Origin: Gammaproteobacteria bacterium 13_2_20CM_66_19
GTDB taxonomy: Bacteria > Pseudomonadota > Gammaproteobacteria > Steroidobacterales > Steroidobacteraceae
Length of the DNA stretch: 52,292 nt
Direction of reading: 5' to 3'
Assembly: GCA_001914695.1 (NCBI GenBank)
Contig: MNCZ01000006.1
Location: 1-52,292 of the forward strand
Under the pieces are notes generated by a model that was given only the letters and a program-made list of their open reading frames with translations, had not been told where the DNA came from and searched no databases. The stretch's first letter is position 1; each line of letters starts with the position of its first letter. A program made the translations under genes and the position numbers. Positions 8,841 to 18,490 of this stretch are shown piece after piece.

Positions 8841-11810
8841 TCACTCGAGCGAGCGGCGTACCCAGCCGCCCGGCGTCCGCGTCAGCTCATACGCGGGCCA
8901 GTAGTGCTGGTCGAGCTTCAATGTGATCACTTCCGGGGCGTTGTTCCAGGTGATGGTCTTCAGGCGCACCGAGGAGCGGTCGGGCCGCCCGGTGACGGCC
9001 TTGAGGAAAGAGTCGAGATCCGGCGTCGGCTCGCCGTCCACCTCCATGATGCGCCGGCCGGGGTAGAGACCGTAACGCGTCGCCGGCGATCCGTATGAGA
9101 AGTAGGCGACGTACACCCCCACGGGCGCGATGCCCCGCTGCACGCTCATGGCGCGATGCGGCGCCTGCAGCGTCGCGCCGGCCCACTCGACGAGCCGATC
9201 GATATCCGTGCCGGGAAGCTCCGCCGTGGGGACCTCGAGCGTCTGCTCGCCCTGGCCGCGCCACACGGTGACCTGCACGCTCTCCTTGTCGGCGGCGGCT
9301 TTCTCGACCTCGCGGAAGCGCGTCACGACGTGGCCGTCGATCGCGAGCAGCAGATCGCCCTGCTTGAGGCGTTGCGTGGCCGGCGACCCACCCACGATGC
9401 GCACCACCGTGAGCGCCTGACGCCGGGTCGGGGTGTGCTGCGCGAGGCGCTGCGCCCAGGGTTGCGCGAGGCCGATGTCGCGCGCACCCGCGAGCGGCAG
9501 CACGCCGAGCTCGACCTCGAGCGAGTGCAGCGGCCGATCGGTGCGCACCCGATCGAGCATGTCGGCCACCACGTCGATGGGCACCCCGCGGGTGTCCTGC
9601 GAGAGCTCACGGCCGCTCTCGTACGCGAAGCTCGACCAGGTGCCGAGCACGTTGCCGGCCTTGTCGGCGAGCACGCCGTCGAATTCGAGCGGCGGGTTGA
9701 CGAGCTGCACGGTCTCGAGGTTGCTGTCGCGGAAGCGCATGGTGCGCGACAGCGGCAGCTCGAGCGGATCGATGCCGGCAATCTCGGTCTTGCGCGCGTG
9801 CATCTGGCTGTCGGCGCCCAGCCCCACCACCCACACCGGCTCCCCGGCGGTGAGCTCGCGCGGCGTCAGGTGGGCGGATTTCACCGGCGTGGCGCCGATG
9901 AGCGCGGGATCGTAGGCGACGACCGCGAGGTTGTGCTGCGGGTGGATGTACACGACGCGCCCCGGAACCTGCACGGTGCCGCCGAAGGTGATGGTCACAT
10001 CGCCGATCGCGACCGGCACGGTGTTGCGATCGACCACCACGAGGCCGCGCTGCGCGTCCACCACGAGGCCCGTGCCGTGATAGTTGCGCTCGGTGATCCC
10101 CGACACCGAGTAGGGCATGTCGAAGGTCACGAGCGCGAGCGAGGAGGCGAGGGCGTTCAGCCGCGGATCCTTGAAGTGCGGGAAGGCCGTCGAGCTCACC
10201 GGCTCGGGCTTAGGCTGCGAGCCGGCCGGAAGCTGCTGGCAGTCCCAGAGCCCTTTGGCATCGTCCCGATCGCAGTGCCGCGCGGGGAACCAGAGCCGAT
10301 CCATGCGGAGCGCACGCAGGTCCGTGTTGTTCGGATCGTCGATGGTGATGTAGCGCACGGTGGCGTGCTCGCCGTTGGCAAGCTGCGCGATCCCGGCCTC
10401 GAAATCCTTCAGCGTGTCGGTTTTCTTGCCCTCGAGCTCGAGGATCAGCGCACCGCGGGGGATCCCCGCCGCGCCGAAGACGTAGCCGGGGTTGGCGATG
10501 TAGACCCCGCGCGTCGGAACGTTGAAGTGCCGCGCCTGCTGGTAGGACATGGTGTTGACGACCGCATCGCCGAACTCGGCATAGGCGCTCGGGGTGATGG
10601 CGTGCAGGTCGCCCACCGGCAGCTTCGCGGACAGCACCTTGCCACCGCGCTCGAGCTCGAGCTCTACCTCCTTGCCGACCGAGCCGTCGATCACGTCCTC
10701 GAGCGGCTCGAATTGCGTGACGTAGCGCCCGTTGAGGCGCATGAGGATGTCCCCGGGCTGCAGCACGCTGGCGCTCGGGGAGCCGGGCAGCACTTCCGTG
10801 ACCACGAGCATCCCGGTGTAGCGCGGGAAGCTCTTGCGCACCGCGGCCTCGGTGCTGGCATCGAGCCCGAGCCGCTCGAGCTCGTCGTAGGGCATGTAGT
10901 TGAAGACCGTATAGAGCGTGCCGCGCGGCACGGGCTTGCCCTGCTGGATCAGCTCGAGCGCGCGGCGCACGCGCCCGAGGGGCAGGTAGAAGCTCGAGGC
11001 GGCGCCATTCGCGCCGCCCGCATTGAGACCCACGACCCGGCCGCGGATGTCGATGACCGGCGAGCCGGAGGAGCCGCCCGAGGTCCCGGACGCAGCCTGC
11101 AGGTAAAAGGTGTTGAAGTCGTTGTATTTGGCGACCCCGTACGCGGGCGCGTCGCGGTCGAGCCGCGCCAGCGTTCCGGCCAGAATCGACAGTTGCTCGC
11201 CGGCGTTGTTGCCGACGACGCGGATCTCGCGCCCGATCTGCGCCCCTTCGGGATAGAGCTGCAGCGCCTTGGGCTTGATGAAGCGAAGTTTCTGAGGGTT
11301 GTAGCGGTAGATGCCGAAGTCGTGCACCGGATCGCGGTACACGGGATAGAGCTGAACTTCCTCGCGATTGAGGAAGGTCGCCTCCGCGGTCACGGGACCC
11401 GGGGTCACGACGTGGCGGTTGGTGAGGATCAGGCCGCGCTCGGCGTCGACCACGAAGCCGGTCGCCTGGGCGCTCGAGTTCCACTCCGTGTCGAAGGCGC
11501 GGGTCGAATCGACGTCGATCGAGACGACGCTGCCGGCGATGCGCTCGAGCGTGTCGGCCCAGTCGGGATTGCCCTCGACGGCCGCGGCCTGCTGCGCGGG
11601 CAGTGGCTGCCCGGGCGGCTGTTCGGGGGACCCTTGCGGAGGCTCCGGCCCCCCGGGAAGAGCCGGTTGCGGCGCCGTCGGGGTCGAGGGCGCGGCCGCT
11701 GCCGGCGACGCGGGCGCCGCGGTGGCGCCGCGCGGTCCACCCGCGGCGCACAGCGGCACACCGATCAGCCAGAGAGCCAGCGAGAGGCGCGGCAGTCGCA
11801 TCAGCTTCAT
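8841..11810 (-). CDS. Tandem trypsin-like serine protease with PDZ domains (Nma111-like HtrA)
   Basis: 989 residues with a signal peptide (about 1-23) and a Pro/Ala/Gln-rich linker to about 80. First HtrA protease domain (about 85-290): His133 (LTNRHVV), Asp164 (HDFGIY) and Ser248 in the GGSSGSP loop form an intact triad. PDZ-like repeats follow at about 320-400 and 415-500. A second protease-fold domain (about 555-760) is degenerate: the His position reads VVDRNTV and the Ser loop is absent. A further PDZ-like region (about 790-950) ends the protein. This doubled layout matches the Nma111/Pro1-type HtrA known from fungi and some bacteria. It is presumably a periplasmic quality-control protease or chaperone, placed after dgkA. 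Confidence 0.88.
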   Translation of the reverse strand: MKLMRLPRLSLALWLIGVPLCAAGGPRGATAAPASPAAAAPSTPTAPQPALPGGPEPPQGSPEQPPGQPLPAQQAAAVEGNPDWADTLERIAGSVVSIDVDSTRAFDTEWNSSAQATGFVVDAERGLILTNRHVVTPGPVTAEATFLNREEVQLYPVYRDPVHDFGIYRYNPQKLRFIKPKALQLYPEGAQIGREIRVVGNNAGEQLSILAGTLARLDRDAPAYGVAKYNDFNTFYLQAASGTSGGSSGSPVIDIRGRVVGLNAGGANGAASSFYLPLGRVRRALELIQQGKPVPRGTLYTVFNYMPYDELERLGLDASTEAAVRKSFPRYTGMLVVTEVLPGSPSASVLQPGDILMRLNGRYVTQFEPLEDVIDGSVGKEVELELERGGKVLSAKLPVGDLHAITPSAYAEFGDAVVNTMSYQQARHFNVPTRGVYIANPGYVFGAAGIPRGALILELEGKKTDTLKDFEAGIAQLANGEHATVRYITIDDPNNTDLRALRMDRLWFPARHCDRDDAKGLWDCQQLPAGSQPKPEPVSSTAFPHFKDPRLNALASSLALVTFDMPYSVSGITERNYHGTGLVVDAQRGLVVVDRNTVPVAIGDVTITFGGTVQVPGRVVYIHPQHNLAVVAYDPALIGATPVKSAHLTPRELTAGEPVWVVGLGADSQMHARKTEIAGIDPLELPLSRTMRFRDSNLETVQLVNPPLEFDGVLADKAGNVLGTWSSFAYESGRELSQDTRGVPIDVVADMLDRVRTDRPLHSLEVELGVLPLAGARDIGLAQPWAQRLAQHTPTRRQALTVVRIVGGSPATQRLKQGDLLLAIDGHVVTRFREVEKAAADKESVQVTVWRGQGEQTLEVPTAELPGTDIDRLVEWAGATLQAPHRAMSVQRGIAPVGVYVAYFSYGSPATRYGLYPGRRIMEVDGEPTPDLDSFLKAVTGRPDRSSVRLKTITWNNAPEVITLKLDQHYWPAYELTRTPGGWVRRSLE

Positions 11811-11813
11811 TAC

Positions 11814-12197
11814 CTATCGCCCGAGCAGCACCAGCAGCCACACGGCGCCGAGCAGCACGAACGACATGAGCACGGCGGCGGAGCCGATGTCCTTGGCCAG
11901 CCCGGCGAGCGCGTGCCGCTCGAATCCGATGCGGTCAACCGTCGCCTCGATCGCGCTGTTGACCAGCTCCACGATGAGGATCAGGAGCACGGGCCCGATG
12001 AGAAGCGCGCGCTCACTCCCCGTGTGTCCGAGCCACAGACCCAGTGGTATGACGACCCCCGCGAACGCGAGTTCCTGCCTGAAGGCCGCCTCCTCGCGGT
12101 AGGCCCCGGCCAGCCCGCGCAGGCTCGCGCCCACGGCGCGCAGCACCCGGGTGAGTCCCCGCGGCTTGTAACGATCTACGGCGGCGTCGGCTTCCAT
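11814..12197 (-). CDS. dgkA: Diacylglycerol kinase (integral membrane)
   Basis: 127 residues, three predicted membrane helices, with the catalytic signature [14 protein letters not shown] around residues 76-89. The enzyme phosphorylates diacylglycerol to phosphatidate in the inner membrane, recycling lipid from osmoregulated glucan or LPS modification. It overlaps the end of gcvPB by 22 bases and ends 3 bases before the protease ATG, so it is probably cotranscribed with the gcv operon. Confidence 0.96.
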   Translation of the reverse strand: MEADAAVDRYKPRGLTRVLRAVGASLRGLAGAYREEAAFRQELAFAGVVIPLGLWLGHTGSERALLIGPVLLILIVELVNSAIEATVDRIGFERHALAGLAKDIGSAAVLMSFVLLGAVWLLVLLGR

Positions 12198-13651
12198 GTG
12201 AGGTCCAGTTGGCGCGCCGCCCGCACATCATCGAGGCGGCGCACCGGCATGGTATGCGGAGCGGTGGTCACGCGCGCGGGTTCCTGCTCGGCCTCCTTCT
12301 GGATCTGTGACATGGCCGACACAAATGCGTCCAGCACGTCCTTGCTCTCGGTCTCGGTCGGCTCGATGAGCAGGCACTCGGGCACGAGCAGCGGGAAATA
12401 GGTGGTGGGGGCATGGAAGCCGTAGTCGAGCAGCCGCTTGGCGAAGTCCATGGCGGTGACGTTGAGCTCGCGCGCCTGGCGCTTGAGCGTCACGATGAAC
12501 TCGTGTCCCGCGCGGCGGCGCGGATACGGAACGTCGAAGCCCGCGGCCCTCAAGCGCGCCATGAGGTAGTTGGCATTGAGCGTCGCGTACTCGCCCACGC
12601 TCTGCATGCCTTCCCGTCCCAGGAGCCGCATGTAGATATAGGCGCGCAGCAGCACCCCGGTGTTTCCCATGAAGGCCGACAGCCGCCCGATCGATTGCGG
12701 CAGGTCCGCCTCCGTCAGCCAGCGGTAGCGCTCGCCCTCGCGGCCGACCAGCGGAACCGGCAGGAACGGCACGAGGCGCGCGCCCACCCCGACCGCGCCG
12801 GCACCGGGACCGCCGCCGCCGTGTGGGGTGGAGAAGGTCTTGTGCAGGTTCATGTGGATGACGTCGAAACCCATGTCCCCGGGACGGACTTTGCCGAGGA
12901 TGGCGTTGAGGTTCGCGCCGTCGTAATAGAGGAGCCCCCCCGCCTCGTGCACGATGCGCGCGACCTCCTCGATGCGCCGCTCGAACAACCCGAGCGTCGA
13001 GGGGTTGGTGAGCATGATGCCGGCGGTGTTGGGGCCGACCGCCGCCTCGAGCGCCGCGACGTCGACGTCGCCTTCGGGCTCGATCGGAATCTCCCGCACC
13101 ACGCAGCCGCACATGGTGGCGGTCGCGGGGTTAGTGCCGTGCGCCGCCTCCGGCACGATGATCTCGTTGCGCTTCAGGTCGCCGCGCGCGCGATGATAGG
13201 CGCGGATCATCGCGACACCGGCGAACTCGCCGTGGGCGCCGGCCATCGGGCTCAAGGCCACCCCCTCCATGCCGGACACCGCCTTCAGCATCTCCTGCAG
13301 CTCGTAGAGGCACGCGAGCAGGCCCTGGCCCGAGGACTCGGGCGCGAGCGGATGCCGCGCCAGGAACTCCGGCAGCATCGCGTACTGGTTACAGGCCTTG
13401 GGGTTGTACTTCATCGTGCACGAGCCGAGCGGATAGAAGTGCGTGTCGATGGAGAAGTTGAGCTGCGACAGCCGCGTGAAGTGTCGCACCGCCTCGAGCT
13501 CCCCGACTTCCGGCAGCTGCGGCGGCGCGGCGCGCCGGAGCGCGGCCGGCAGGTCCGCGAGCGCCGCCGGGTCCGCCTCGTGCGGCCACTGGTCGCTCGC
13601 GCCGCGCCCGGCACGCGAGTACTCGAAGATCAACTGTTCGCGTTGCGGCAT
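12176..13651 (-). CDS. gcvPB: Glycine dehydrogenase (decarboxylating) subunit 2
   Basis: 491 residues from the ATG at 13651; the longer upstream reading is non-homologous. The PLP-binding Lys is in [18 protein letters not shown] (about residue 275). This is the C-terminal half of P-protein, encoded separately from gcvPA as in Firmicutes, archaea and some proteobacteria, rather than the fused ~950-residue form of enterics. With gcvPA it decarboxylates glycine and passes the aminomethyl group to lipoylated GcvH. Confidence 0.96.
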   Translation of the reverse strand: MPQREQLIFEYSRAGRGASDQWPHEADPAALADLPAALRRAAPPQLPEVGELEAVRHFTRLSQLNFSIDTHFYPLGSCTMKYNPKACNQYAMLPEFLARHPLAPESSGQGLLACLYELQEMLKAVSGMEGVALSPMAGAHGEFAGVAMIRAYHRARGDLKRNEIIVPEAAHGTNPATATMCGCVVREIPIEPEGDVDVAALEAAVGPNTAGIMLTNPSTLGLFERRIEEVARIVHEAGGLLYYDGANLNAILGKVRPGDMGFDVIHMNLHKTFSTPHGGGGPGAGAVGVGARLVPFLPVPLVGREGERYRWLTEADLPQSIGRLSAFMGNTGVLLRAYIYMRLLGREGMQSVGEYATLNANYLMARLRAAGFDVPYPRRRAGHEFIVTLKRQARELNVTAMDFAKRLLDYGFHAPTTYFPLLVPECLLIEPTETESKDVLDAFVSAMSQIQKEAEQEPARVTTAPHTMPVRRLDDVRAARQLDLTWKPTPP

Positions 13652-13679
13652 GGGCTGGAGTCTCGCTCGTGTGCGTTCC

Positions 13680-15053
13680 TCAGGCGGCACGCGCCGCTTG
13701 CATCGCCTCGGTGAGCTGCGCACGGTAACGCTCGACGTCGGCCGCGGTCTTGGTCTCGGTCGCGCACACCAGCAGCGCGTTGCCGAGCTCGGGGAAGTAT
13801 CCCGAGAGGTCCAGCCCACCGAGGATGCCGCGGTTGCTCAGACTCTTGAGCACCGGCGCCACCGGGCGGTCGAGGGTGAGCACCGCCTCGTGAAAGTATG
13901 GACCGGGGAACGCCAGCCGCACGCCGGGCACCCGCGTGAGCGCGGCGATGAGCTCGCGGGTGCGCGCGTGCGCGGCGGCCGCGGTGCGGGTGAGGCCCTG
14001 TGGACCCATCAGCGACATGTAGATGGTGGCGGCGGTCACAGCCAAGCCCTGGTTGGTGCAGATGTTGGAAGTCGCCTTGGCGCGGCGGATGTGCTGCTCG
14101 CGCGCCTGCAGCGTGAGCGTGAAGCCCTCGCGGCCGGCCACATCTAGCGTGCGGCCGACGATGCGGCCGGGGAGCTGGCGCACGTGCTCCATGCGCGCCG
14201 TCATGAAGCCGAGGTAGGGTCCTCCGGATGACAGCGGCACGCCGAGCGGCTGGCCCTCGCCGACCGCAATGTCCGCGCCGCGCGCACCCCACTCCCCGGG
14301 CGGCTTGAGGAGCGCGAGGGATGTGGGGTTGACGATCGCGATCACGAGGATGGCGCGCGCGCGCGCCCAGTCGGTAAGCGCATCGACGTCCTCGAGGCGG
14401 CCGAAGAAGTTCGGCTGCTGCACCATGAGCGCCGTTATGTCCTGCCCCTCGTAGCGGGCGAGGGACGCGCTTGGGGTGATGCCCTCCGCGGTACAGTAAG
14501 GGAGCTCCTCGAACTTCAGTCCCTGGTTGGACGCGGTCGTGACCGCGACCCGCCGATAGTGCGGATGCACCGTCGCCGGCACCAGAATGCGCGCCGCCTT
14601 CGACTTGCGGTTGGCGCGCACGGCCATGAGTGCGGCCTCGGCGGTGGCGCTCGCGCCGTCGTACATCGAGGCGTTCGCGACCTCCATCCCGGTGAGCCGC
14701 GCAATCATGGTCTGGAACTCGTAGATCATCTGCAGCGTGCCCTGGCTGGCCTCGGCCTGATAGGGCGTGTAGGCGCTGTAGAACTCGCCGCGGGTGGTGA
14801 TGCCCCAGACGGCGGCGGGAATGTGGTGCTCATAGGCGCCGGCGCCGATGAAGCTGAGCGGCGCACCGTCGGCGCGCGCGCGCGCGCCCATCAGCCGTCC
14901 GATCTCCATCTCGTTGAGCGCCGTGGGGACGCCCGCGAGCGACTTGATGCGCAGCCCTTGCGGGATCTCGTCGAAGAGATCCTCGATGCGGGCGACGCCG
15001 ATCGCGTCGACCATCGCCGCGACATCGGCTTGCGTGTGGGGAATGAAGGCCAT
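13680..15053 (-). CDS. gcvPA: Glycine dehydrogenase (decarboxylating) subunit 1
   Basis: 457 residues from the ATG at 15053, which shares one base with the gcvH stop. The N-terminus ([14 protein letters not shown]) and the central [14 protein letters not shown] and [15 protein letters not shown] motifs are those of the N-terminal half of P-protein. It pairs with gcvPB 28 bases downstream to form the heterotetrameric P-protein. Confidence 0.96.
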   Translation of the reverse strand: MAFIPHTQADVAAMVDAIGVARIEDLFDEIPQGLRIKSLAGVPTALNEMEIGRLMGARARADGAPLSFIGAGAYEHHIPAAVWGITTRGEFYSAYTPYQAEASQGTLQMIYEFQTMIARLTGMEVANASMYDGASATAEAALMAVRANRKSKAARILVPATVHPHYRRVAVTTASNQGLKFEELPYCTAEGITPSASLARYEGQDITALMVQQPNFFGRLEDVDALTDWARARAILVIAIVNPTSLALLKPPGEWGARGADIAVGEGQPLGVPLSSGGPYLGFMTARMEHVRQLPGRIVGRTLDVAGREGFTLTLQAREQHIRRAKATSNICTNQGLAVTAATIYMSLMGPQGLTRTAAAAHARTRELIAALTRVPGVRLAFPGPYFHEAVLTLDRPVAPVLKSLSNRGILGGLDLSGYFPELGNALLVCATETKTAADVERYRAQLTEAMQAARAA

Positions 15054-15451
15054 CAGCCGCCCTCCGCTTCCAGCACGCGCTGGTACTCCGCGGCCGTGAG
15101 GAGTGCCGCGCCCGAGAGCGCCCCCGCCACGGGCTTCAGCCGCATCAGCCACCCCTCGCCGTAGGGGTCGGAGTTGACCACCTGCGGCTCGCCGCCGAGC
15201 CGGCCGTTGCCGCCGGTGACCTCGCCCGCGAGCGGCGCGTAGACGTCGGACGCCGCCTTCACGGACTCGACCACCGCGCAGGGCTCGCCCGCCTTCACGG
15301 CGCGTCCCGCCTCGGGCACCTCGACGAAGACCAGGTCCCCGAGAGCGTGCTGGGCGTGATCGGTGATGCCCACCTCGACCGTACCGTCGGCGAGCGCGCG
15401 CACCCATTCGTGCGACTTGGTGTACTTGAGATCCGCGGGAACCTTGCTCAT
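15053..15451 (-). CDS. gcvH: Glycine cleavage system H protein
   Basis: 132 residues. The lipoylation site is the Lys in [10 protein letters not shown] (about residue 64), set in the expected barrel-sandwich hybrid with SHEWV near the N-terminus and [12 protein letters not shown] near the C-terminus. It is the lipoyl shuttle between P-, T- and L-proteins. Lies 16 bases after gcvT and overlaps gcvPA by one base. Confidence 0.97.
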   Translation of the reverse strand: MSKVPADLKYTKSHEWVRALADGTVEVGITDHAQHALGDLVFVEVPEAGRAVKAGEPCAVVESVKAASDVYAPLAGEVTGGNGRLGGEPQVVNSDPYGEGWLMRLKPVAGALSGAALLTAAEYQRVLEAEGG

Positions 15452-15467
15452 GGTGGGCCTCGACGTT

Positions 15468-16556
15468 TCAGCCGATCAGTGACTTGCCAAAGCGCACGAA
15501 CGGCGGCTTGACGACGCGCGCGGCGAGGAGCTTGCCGCGGATGTCGACCTGCACGGCATCGACGCCGCCGGCGGGGAGGCGCGCGAGCGCAATCGAGCGC
15601 TCGAGTGTCGGAGAGAACGTGCCGCTCGTGATCTCGCCCTCGCCGCCGCCGGGGAGGAGCACCCGCTGGTGGCTGCGCAGCACGCCGCGGCCTTCGAGCA
15701 CGAGGCCGACGAGCTGCCGCGCGAGGCCCGCGCGCACGATGGCCCCGAGCGCCTCGCGTCCGATAAAGGCGCGCTCGCGCGGCTCGAGCGCCACCGTCCA
15801 GGCGAGGCCCGACTCGAAGGGGTGCGTCGTCTCGTCCATGTCGTTGCCGTAGAGGTTCATGCCGGCCTCGAGCCGCAGCGTATCGCGGGCGCCGAGGCCA
15901 CAGGAGGCGACCCCGAGGGAATTGAGCCTGCGCCACGCGGGCACCGCATCCGCCGCCGGCATCATCATCTCGAACCCGTCCTCGCCCGTGTAGCCGGTCC
16001 GCGCCACGAACCAGCCGTCGAGCCCGCGCGCGGTGAAGGCGCCGAGCGCGAGCGCCGCGGCGGCACCCGGCCCCTCGAGCAGCTGCGCCGCCTTGGCGCG
16101 CGCCTCCGGGCCCTGGATCGCGAGCATGGCGAGATCGGTGCGCTCGGCCACTTCGACGCCGAGTGGCGCCGCGTGGCGTCGGATCCAGAGCAGGTCCTTG
16201 TCGCGCGTCGAGGCATTCACCACCGCGCGGAAGGAGCTCTCCGCGAGGTAATACACGATGAGGTCGTCGATGACGCCACCGCGCTCGTTCAGCATGCAGC
16301 TGTAGAGCGCCCCGCCGGGCGTTTTGAGCTTCGTCACGTCGTTGGCGAGCAGCTGCTCGAGGAGGGCCCGCACCTTCGCGCCCTTCAAGTCGACGATGCA
16401 CATGTGCGAGACGTCGAACACGCCCGCGGCGCGGCGCACGGCGTGGTGCTCGCCGATCTGCGAGCTGTACTGCACCGGCATGTCCCAGCCGCCGAAGTCG
16501 ACCATGCGGGCGCCGAGCTCCTGGTGCAGCTTGAATAACGCGGTCCGTCGTCCCAC
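15468..16556 (-). CDS. gcvT: Glycine cleavage system T protein (aminomethyltransferase)
   Basis: 362 residues from a GTG at 16556. This start is supported by GGAGG six bases upstream and by homology of the N-terminus ([20 protein letters not shown]), and gives the usual length (~364). An open frame continues far upstream but crosses the riboswitch. The tetrahydrofolate-binding region includes [11 protein letters not shown] and [21 protein letters not shown]. It transfers the methylene unit from GcvH to tetrahydrofolate. First gene of the operon and controlled by the glycine riboswitch upstream. Confidence 0.95.
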   Translation of the reverse strand: MGRRTALFKLHQELGARMVDFGGWDMPVQYSSQIGEHHAVRRAAGVFDVSHMCIVDLKGAKVRALLEQLLANDVTKLKTPGGALYSCMLNERGGVIDDLIVYYLAESSFRAVVNASTRDKDLLWIRRHAAPLGVEVAERTDLAMLAIQGPEARAKAAQLLEGPGAAAALALGAFTARGLDGWFVARTGYTGEDGFEMMMPAADAVPAWRRLNSLGVASCGLGARDTLRLEAGMNLYGNDMDETTHPFESGLAWTVALEPRERAFIGREALGAIVRAGLARQLVGLVLEGRGVLRSHQRVLLPGGGEGEITSGTFSPTLERSIALARLPAGGVDAVQVDIRGKLLAARVVKPPFVRFGKSLIG

Positions 16557-16570
16557 AGCTTGCCTCCGGC

Positions 16571-16624
16571 CAAAAACAACAAAGAGCGGCAGACGCCCCG
16601 GCCGTGTGGCACCGCGCCTGCCGC
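16571..16624 (-). terminator. Intrinsic terminator of the glycine riboswitch expression platform
   Basis: On the minus strand an 11-bp stem (gcggcaggcgc / gcgtctgccgc, one G-U pair; plus-strand arms 16614-16624 and 16586-16596) with a 17-base loop is followed by a T-rich run (TCTTTGTTGTTTTT, 16571-16585). It starts two bases after the P1 helix of the second glycine aptamer and ends just before the gcvT ribosome site, so it is placed to switch transcription of the operon. Confidence 0.75.
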
Positions 16625-16625
16625 C

Positions 16626-16824
16626 CTTCTGTCCTGTGACCTGAGAGATAAGGCGCGGTTGGCGCCGCTCCCCTTCGGTGGGTGGACCCGAGCGCGGGCC
16701 CACCGCTCTCCAGAAGCCCCGCGGAAGCTCAAGCGCTCCGCCGTCTGCCGTTCGTGTGCCTGAGCGTTTCCGGGCGGAATTGCGCCTTCGGCGTTCCGGC
16801 TCGCGCCGGACTCTCTCCGAACAG
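16626..16824 (-). ncRNA. Tandem glycine riboswitch upstream of gcvT
   Basis: Two glycine aptamers are recognisable on the minus strand. Aptamer I (16748-16824): P1 formed by ctgttcg and cgaacgg, with GGAGAG after P1, CGCCGAAGGCGCAA in the core and CTCAGGCACACGAACGG at the 3' side. Aptamer II (16626-16716): P1 of cttctg and cagaag, GGAGAG, CACCGAAGGGGAGCGG and CTCTCAGGTCACAGGACAGA. The linker is 31 bases. The placement before gcvT is the classical one; glycine binding would be expected to turn on the gcv operon, here probably by preventing the adjoining terminator. Confidence 0.93.
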
Positions 16825-16842
16825 ACCGATTCGGGCCCCGGC

Positions 16843-16872
16843 ATGATACCAGTCCCCGTCGGTGCCGCCCAA
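16843..16872 (-). promoter_or_regulatory. Predicted sigma-70 promoter of the riboswitch-gcv operon
   Basis: Minus-strand TTGGGC (16867-16872), an 18-base spacer and TATCAT (16843-16848) lie about 20 bases before aptamer I. The -35 box is weak, but the position fits transcription beginning just before the first P1 helix. Confidence 0.5.
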
Positions 16873-16899
16873 GCGCGGCAACGGTAGAATCCGCGCACC

Positions 16900-18132
16900 A
16901 TGAGCACCTCCGGAAACATCGCCCGCCGCGCTTCGGCGCGGGTCTCGGTGGGCCCCGTCCGCGTCGGCGGCGGCGCGCCGATCGTCGTACAGTCGATGAC
17001 CAATACCGACACCGCGGACATCGAGGGCACGGTCCGGCAGGTGCAGGCGCTCGCGCGCGCGGGGTCGGAGCTCGTGCGCCTCACGGTCAACACGAGCGAG
17101 GCTGCGGCGGCGGTGGCGCCGATTCGCGAGCGTCTCGATCGCGCCGGTGTCGGCGTGCCGCTGATCGGCGACTTCCACTTCAACGGCCATAAGCTCCTGC
17201 GCGAGCATCCGGATTGCGCCGCGGCGCTCGCCAAGTACCGCATCAACCCGGGTAACGTCGGGCGGGGAGCCAAGCGCGACCCGCAGTTCGCGGAGATGAT
17301 CGAGGTCGCGTGCCGTCATGACAAGCCGGTGCGGATCGGCGTGAACTGGGGAAGTCTCGACACGGATCTGCTCACGCGGCTGATGGACGAGAACTCAACG
17401 AGCGCCACGCCGCTCACGGCGCAGGAGGTGACCCGCAGCGCCGTGGTGCTGTCGGCGCTCGGCAGCGCGCAGCGCGCCGAGGAGCTGGGCTTGGCTCACG
17501 ACCGCATCATCCTCTCCGCCAAGGTGAGCGCCGTGCAGGACCTGATCGCCATCTACCGCGACCTGGCCGCGCGCTGCGATTATCCGCTGCACCTCGGCCT
17601 CACGGAGGCCGGTATGGGCTCGAAGGGCGTCGTCGCGTCCACCGCCGGCATGGCGGTGCTGCTGCAGGAGGGCATCGGCGACACCATCCGGGTCTCGCTG
17701 ACTCCTGAGCCCGGGGGGGACCGCACCCAGGAAGTCATCGTGGCGCAGGAGATCCTGCAGACCATGGGGCTGCGCGCCTTCACGCCGCTGGTGGTGGCGT
17801 GCCCCGGCTGCGGGCGCACCACCAGCAGCTACTTCCAGGAGCTCGCGCAGAGCATCCAGTCGCACATCCGCACGCGCATGCCGCAGTGGCGGCGTGAATA
17901 CGCCGGCGTCGAGGACATGACCGTCGCCGTCATGGGCTGCGTGGTGAACGGGCCGGGGGAGAGCCGCTTAGCCAACATCGGCATCAGCCTGCCCGGCACC
18001 GGCGAGCGCGCCGTCGCGCCGGTGTATGAGGACGGCGAGAAGACCGTCACCCTGAAGGGCGAGCGCATCGCCGAGGAGTTCCAGGAGCTCGTCGAACGCT
18101 ACGTGGCGCGCCGTTATGCGCGCCTCGGGTGA
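16900..18132 (+). CDS. ispG: 4-hydroxy-3-methylbut-2-en-1-yl diphosphate synthase (IspG/GcpE)
   Basis: 410 residues. TIM-barrel N-terminal part with [15 protein letters not shown] and [10 protein letters not shown]; the 4Fe-4S cluster Cys are C301 and C304 (ACPGCGRTT) and C347 ([10 protein letters not shown]), with the adjacent cluster-ligand Glu. It reduces methylerythritol cyclodiphosphate to HMBPP in the non-mevalonate isoprenoid pathway, which also feeds the ubiquinone side chain made with the ubi genes nearby. A TAGAAT box (16885-16890) lies only 9 bases before the ATG, suggesting a very short or absent leader. Confidence 0.97.
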   Translation: MSTSGNIARRASARVSVGPVRVGGGAPIVVQSMTNTDTADIEGTVRQVQALARAGSELVRLTVNTSEAAAAVAPIRERLDRAGVGVPLIGDFHFNGHKLLREHPDCAAALAKYRINPGNVGRGAKRDPQFAEMIEVACRHDKPVRIGVNWGSLDTDLLTRLMDENSTSATPLTAQEVTRSAVVLSALGSAQRAEELGLAHDRIILSAKVSAVQDLIAIYRDLAARCDYPLHLGLTEAGMGSKGVVASTAGMAVLLQEGIGDTIRVSLTPEPGGDRTQEVIVAQEILQTMGLRAFTPLVVACPGCGRTTSSYFQELAQSIQSHIRTRMPQWRREYAGVEDMTVAVMGCVVNGPGESRLANIGISLPGTGERAVAPVYEDGEKTVTLKGERIAEEFQELVERYVARRYARLG

Positions 18133-18135
18133 GGC

Positions 18136-18474
18136 ATGAGCGAGCTCGCCGCGCGCAAGTGCAAGCCCTGTGAGGGCGGGGTCGCCCCACTCGCCCGCGC
18201 CGAGGCGGAGAGACTCCTCGCGCAGGTCTCGCGCGACTGGGCGCTGACCGAGGGCGCGCGCGCCATCCGCCGCGAGTTCGCCTTCCGCGACTTCTACCGC
18301 ACCATGAGCTTCGTGAACGCGCTCGCGCACATCGCCAACATCGAGGACCACCACCCGGACCTCGAGGTCGGCTACAACTACTGCCGCGTCACTTTCACCA
18401 CCCACGCGATCCGCGGGCTCTCGGAGAACGACTTCGTGTGCGCGGCCAAGGTGGACCTGATCCCGTTGAGCTGA
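18136..18474 (+). CDS. 4a-hydroxytetrahydrobiopterin dehydratase (PhhB/DCoH)
   Basis: 112 residues. The family signature is EDHHPDLEVGYNYCRVTFTTHA (given here as the key residues His-His-Pro then Tyr, later His and Asp) around residues 75-96. It dehydrates pterin-4a-carbinolamine to quinonoid dihydropterin, regenerating the cofactor of aromatic amino-acid hydroxylases. ATG 3 bases after the ispG stop, hence cotranscribed. No phenylalanine hydroxylase gene is in the window. Confidence 0.93.
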   Translation: MSELAARKCKPCEGGVAPLARAEAERLLAQVSRDWALTEGARAIRREFAFRDFYRTMSFVNALAHIANIEDHHPDLEVGYNYCRVTFTTHAIRGLSENDFVCAAKVDLIPLS

Positions 18475-18490
18475 CCCACGCGAGCCGGCT

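Noticed and set aside
9156-12401. Plus-strand frame of 1081 codons
   Set aside because: Antisense to the Nma111-like protease, dgkA and the end of gcvPB; low-complexity Arg/His/Glu content.
16557-17273. N-terminal extension of gcvT
   Set aside because: Translates the glycine riboswitch and antisense ispG; the GTG at 16556 has a strong ribosome site and correct homology.
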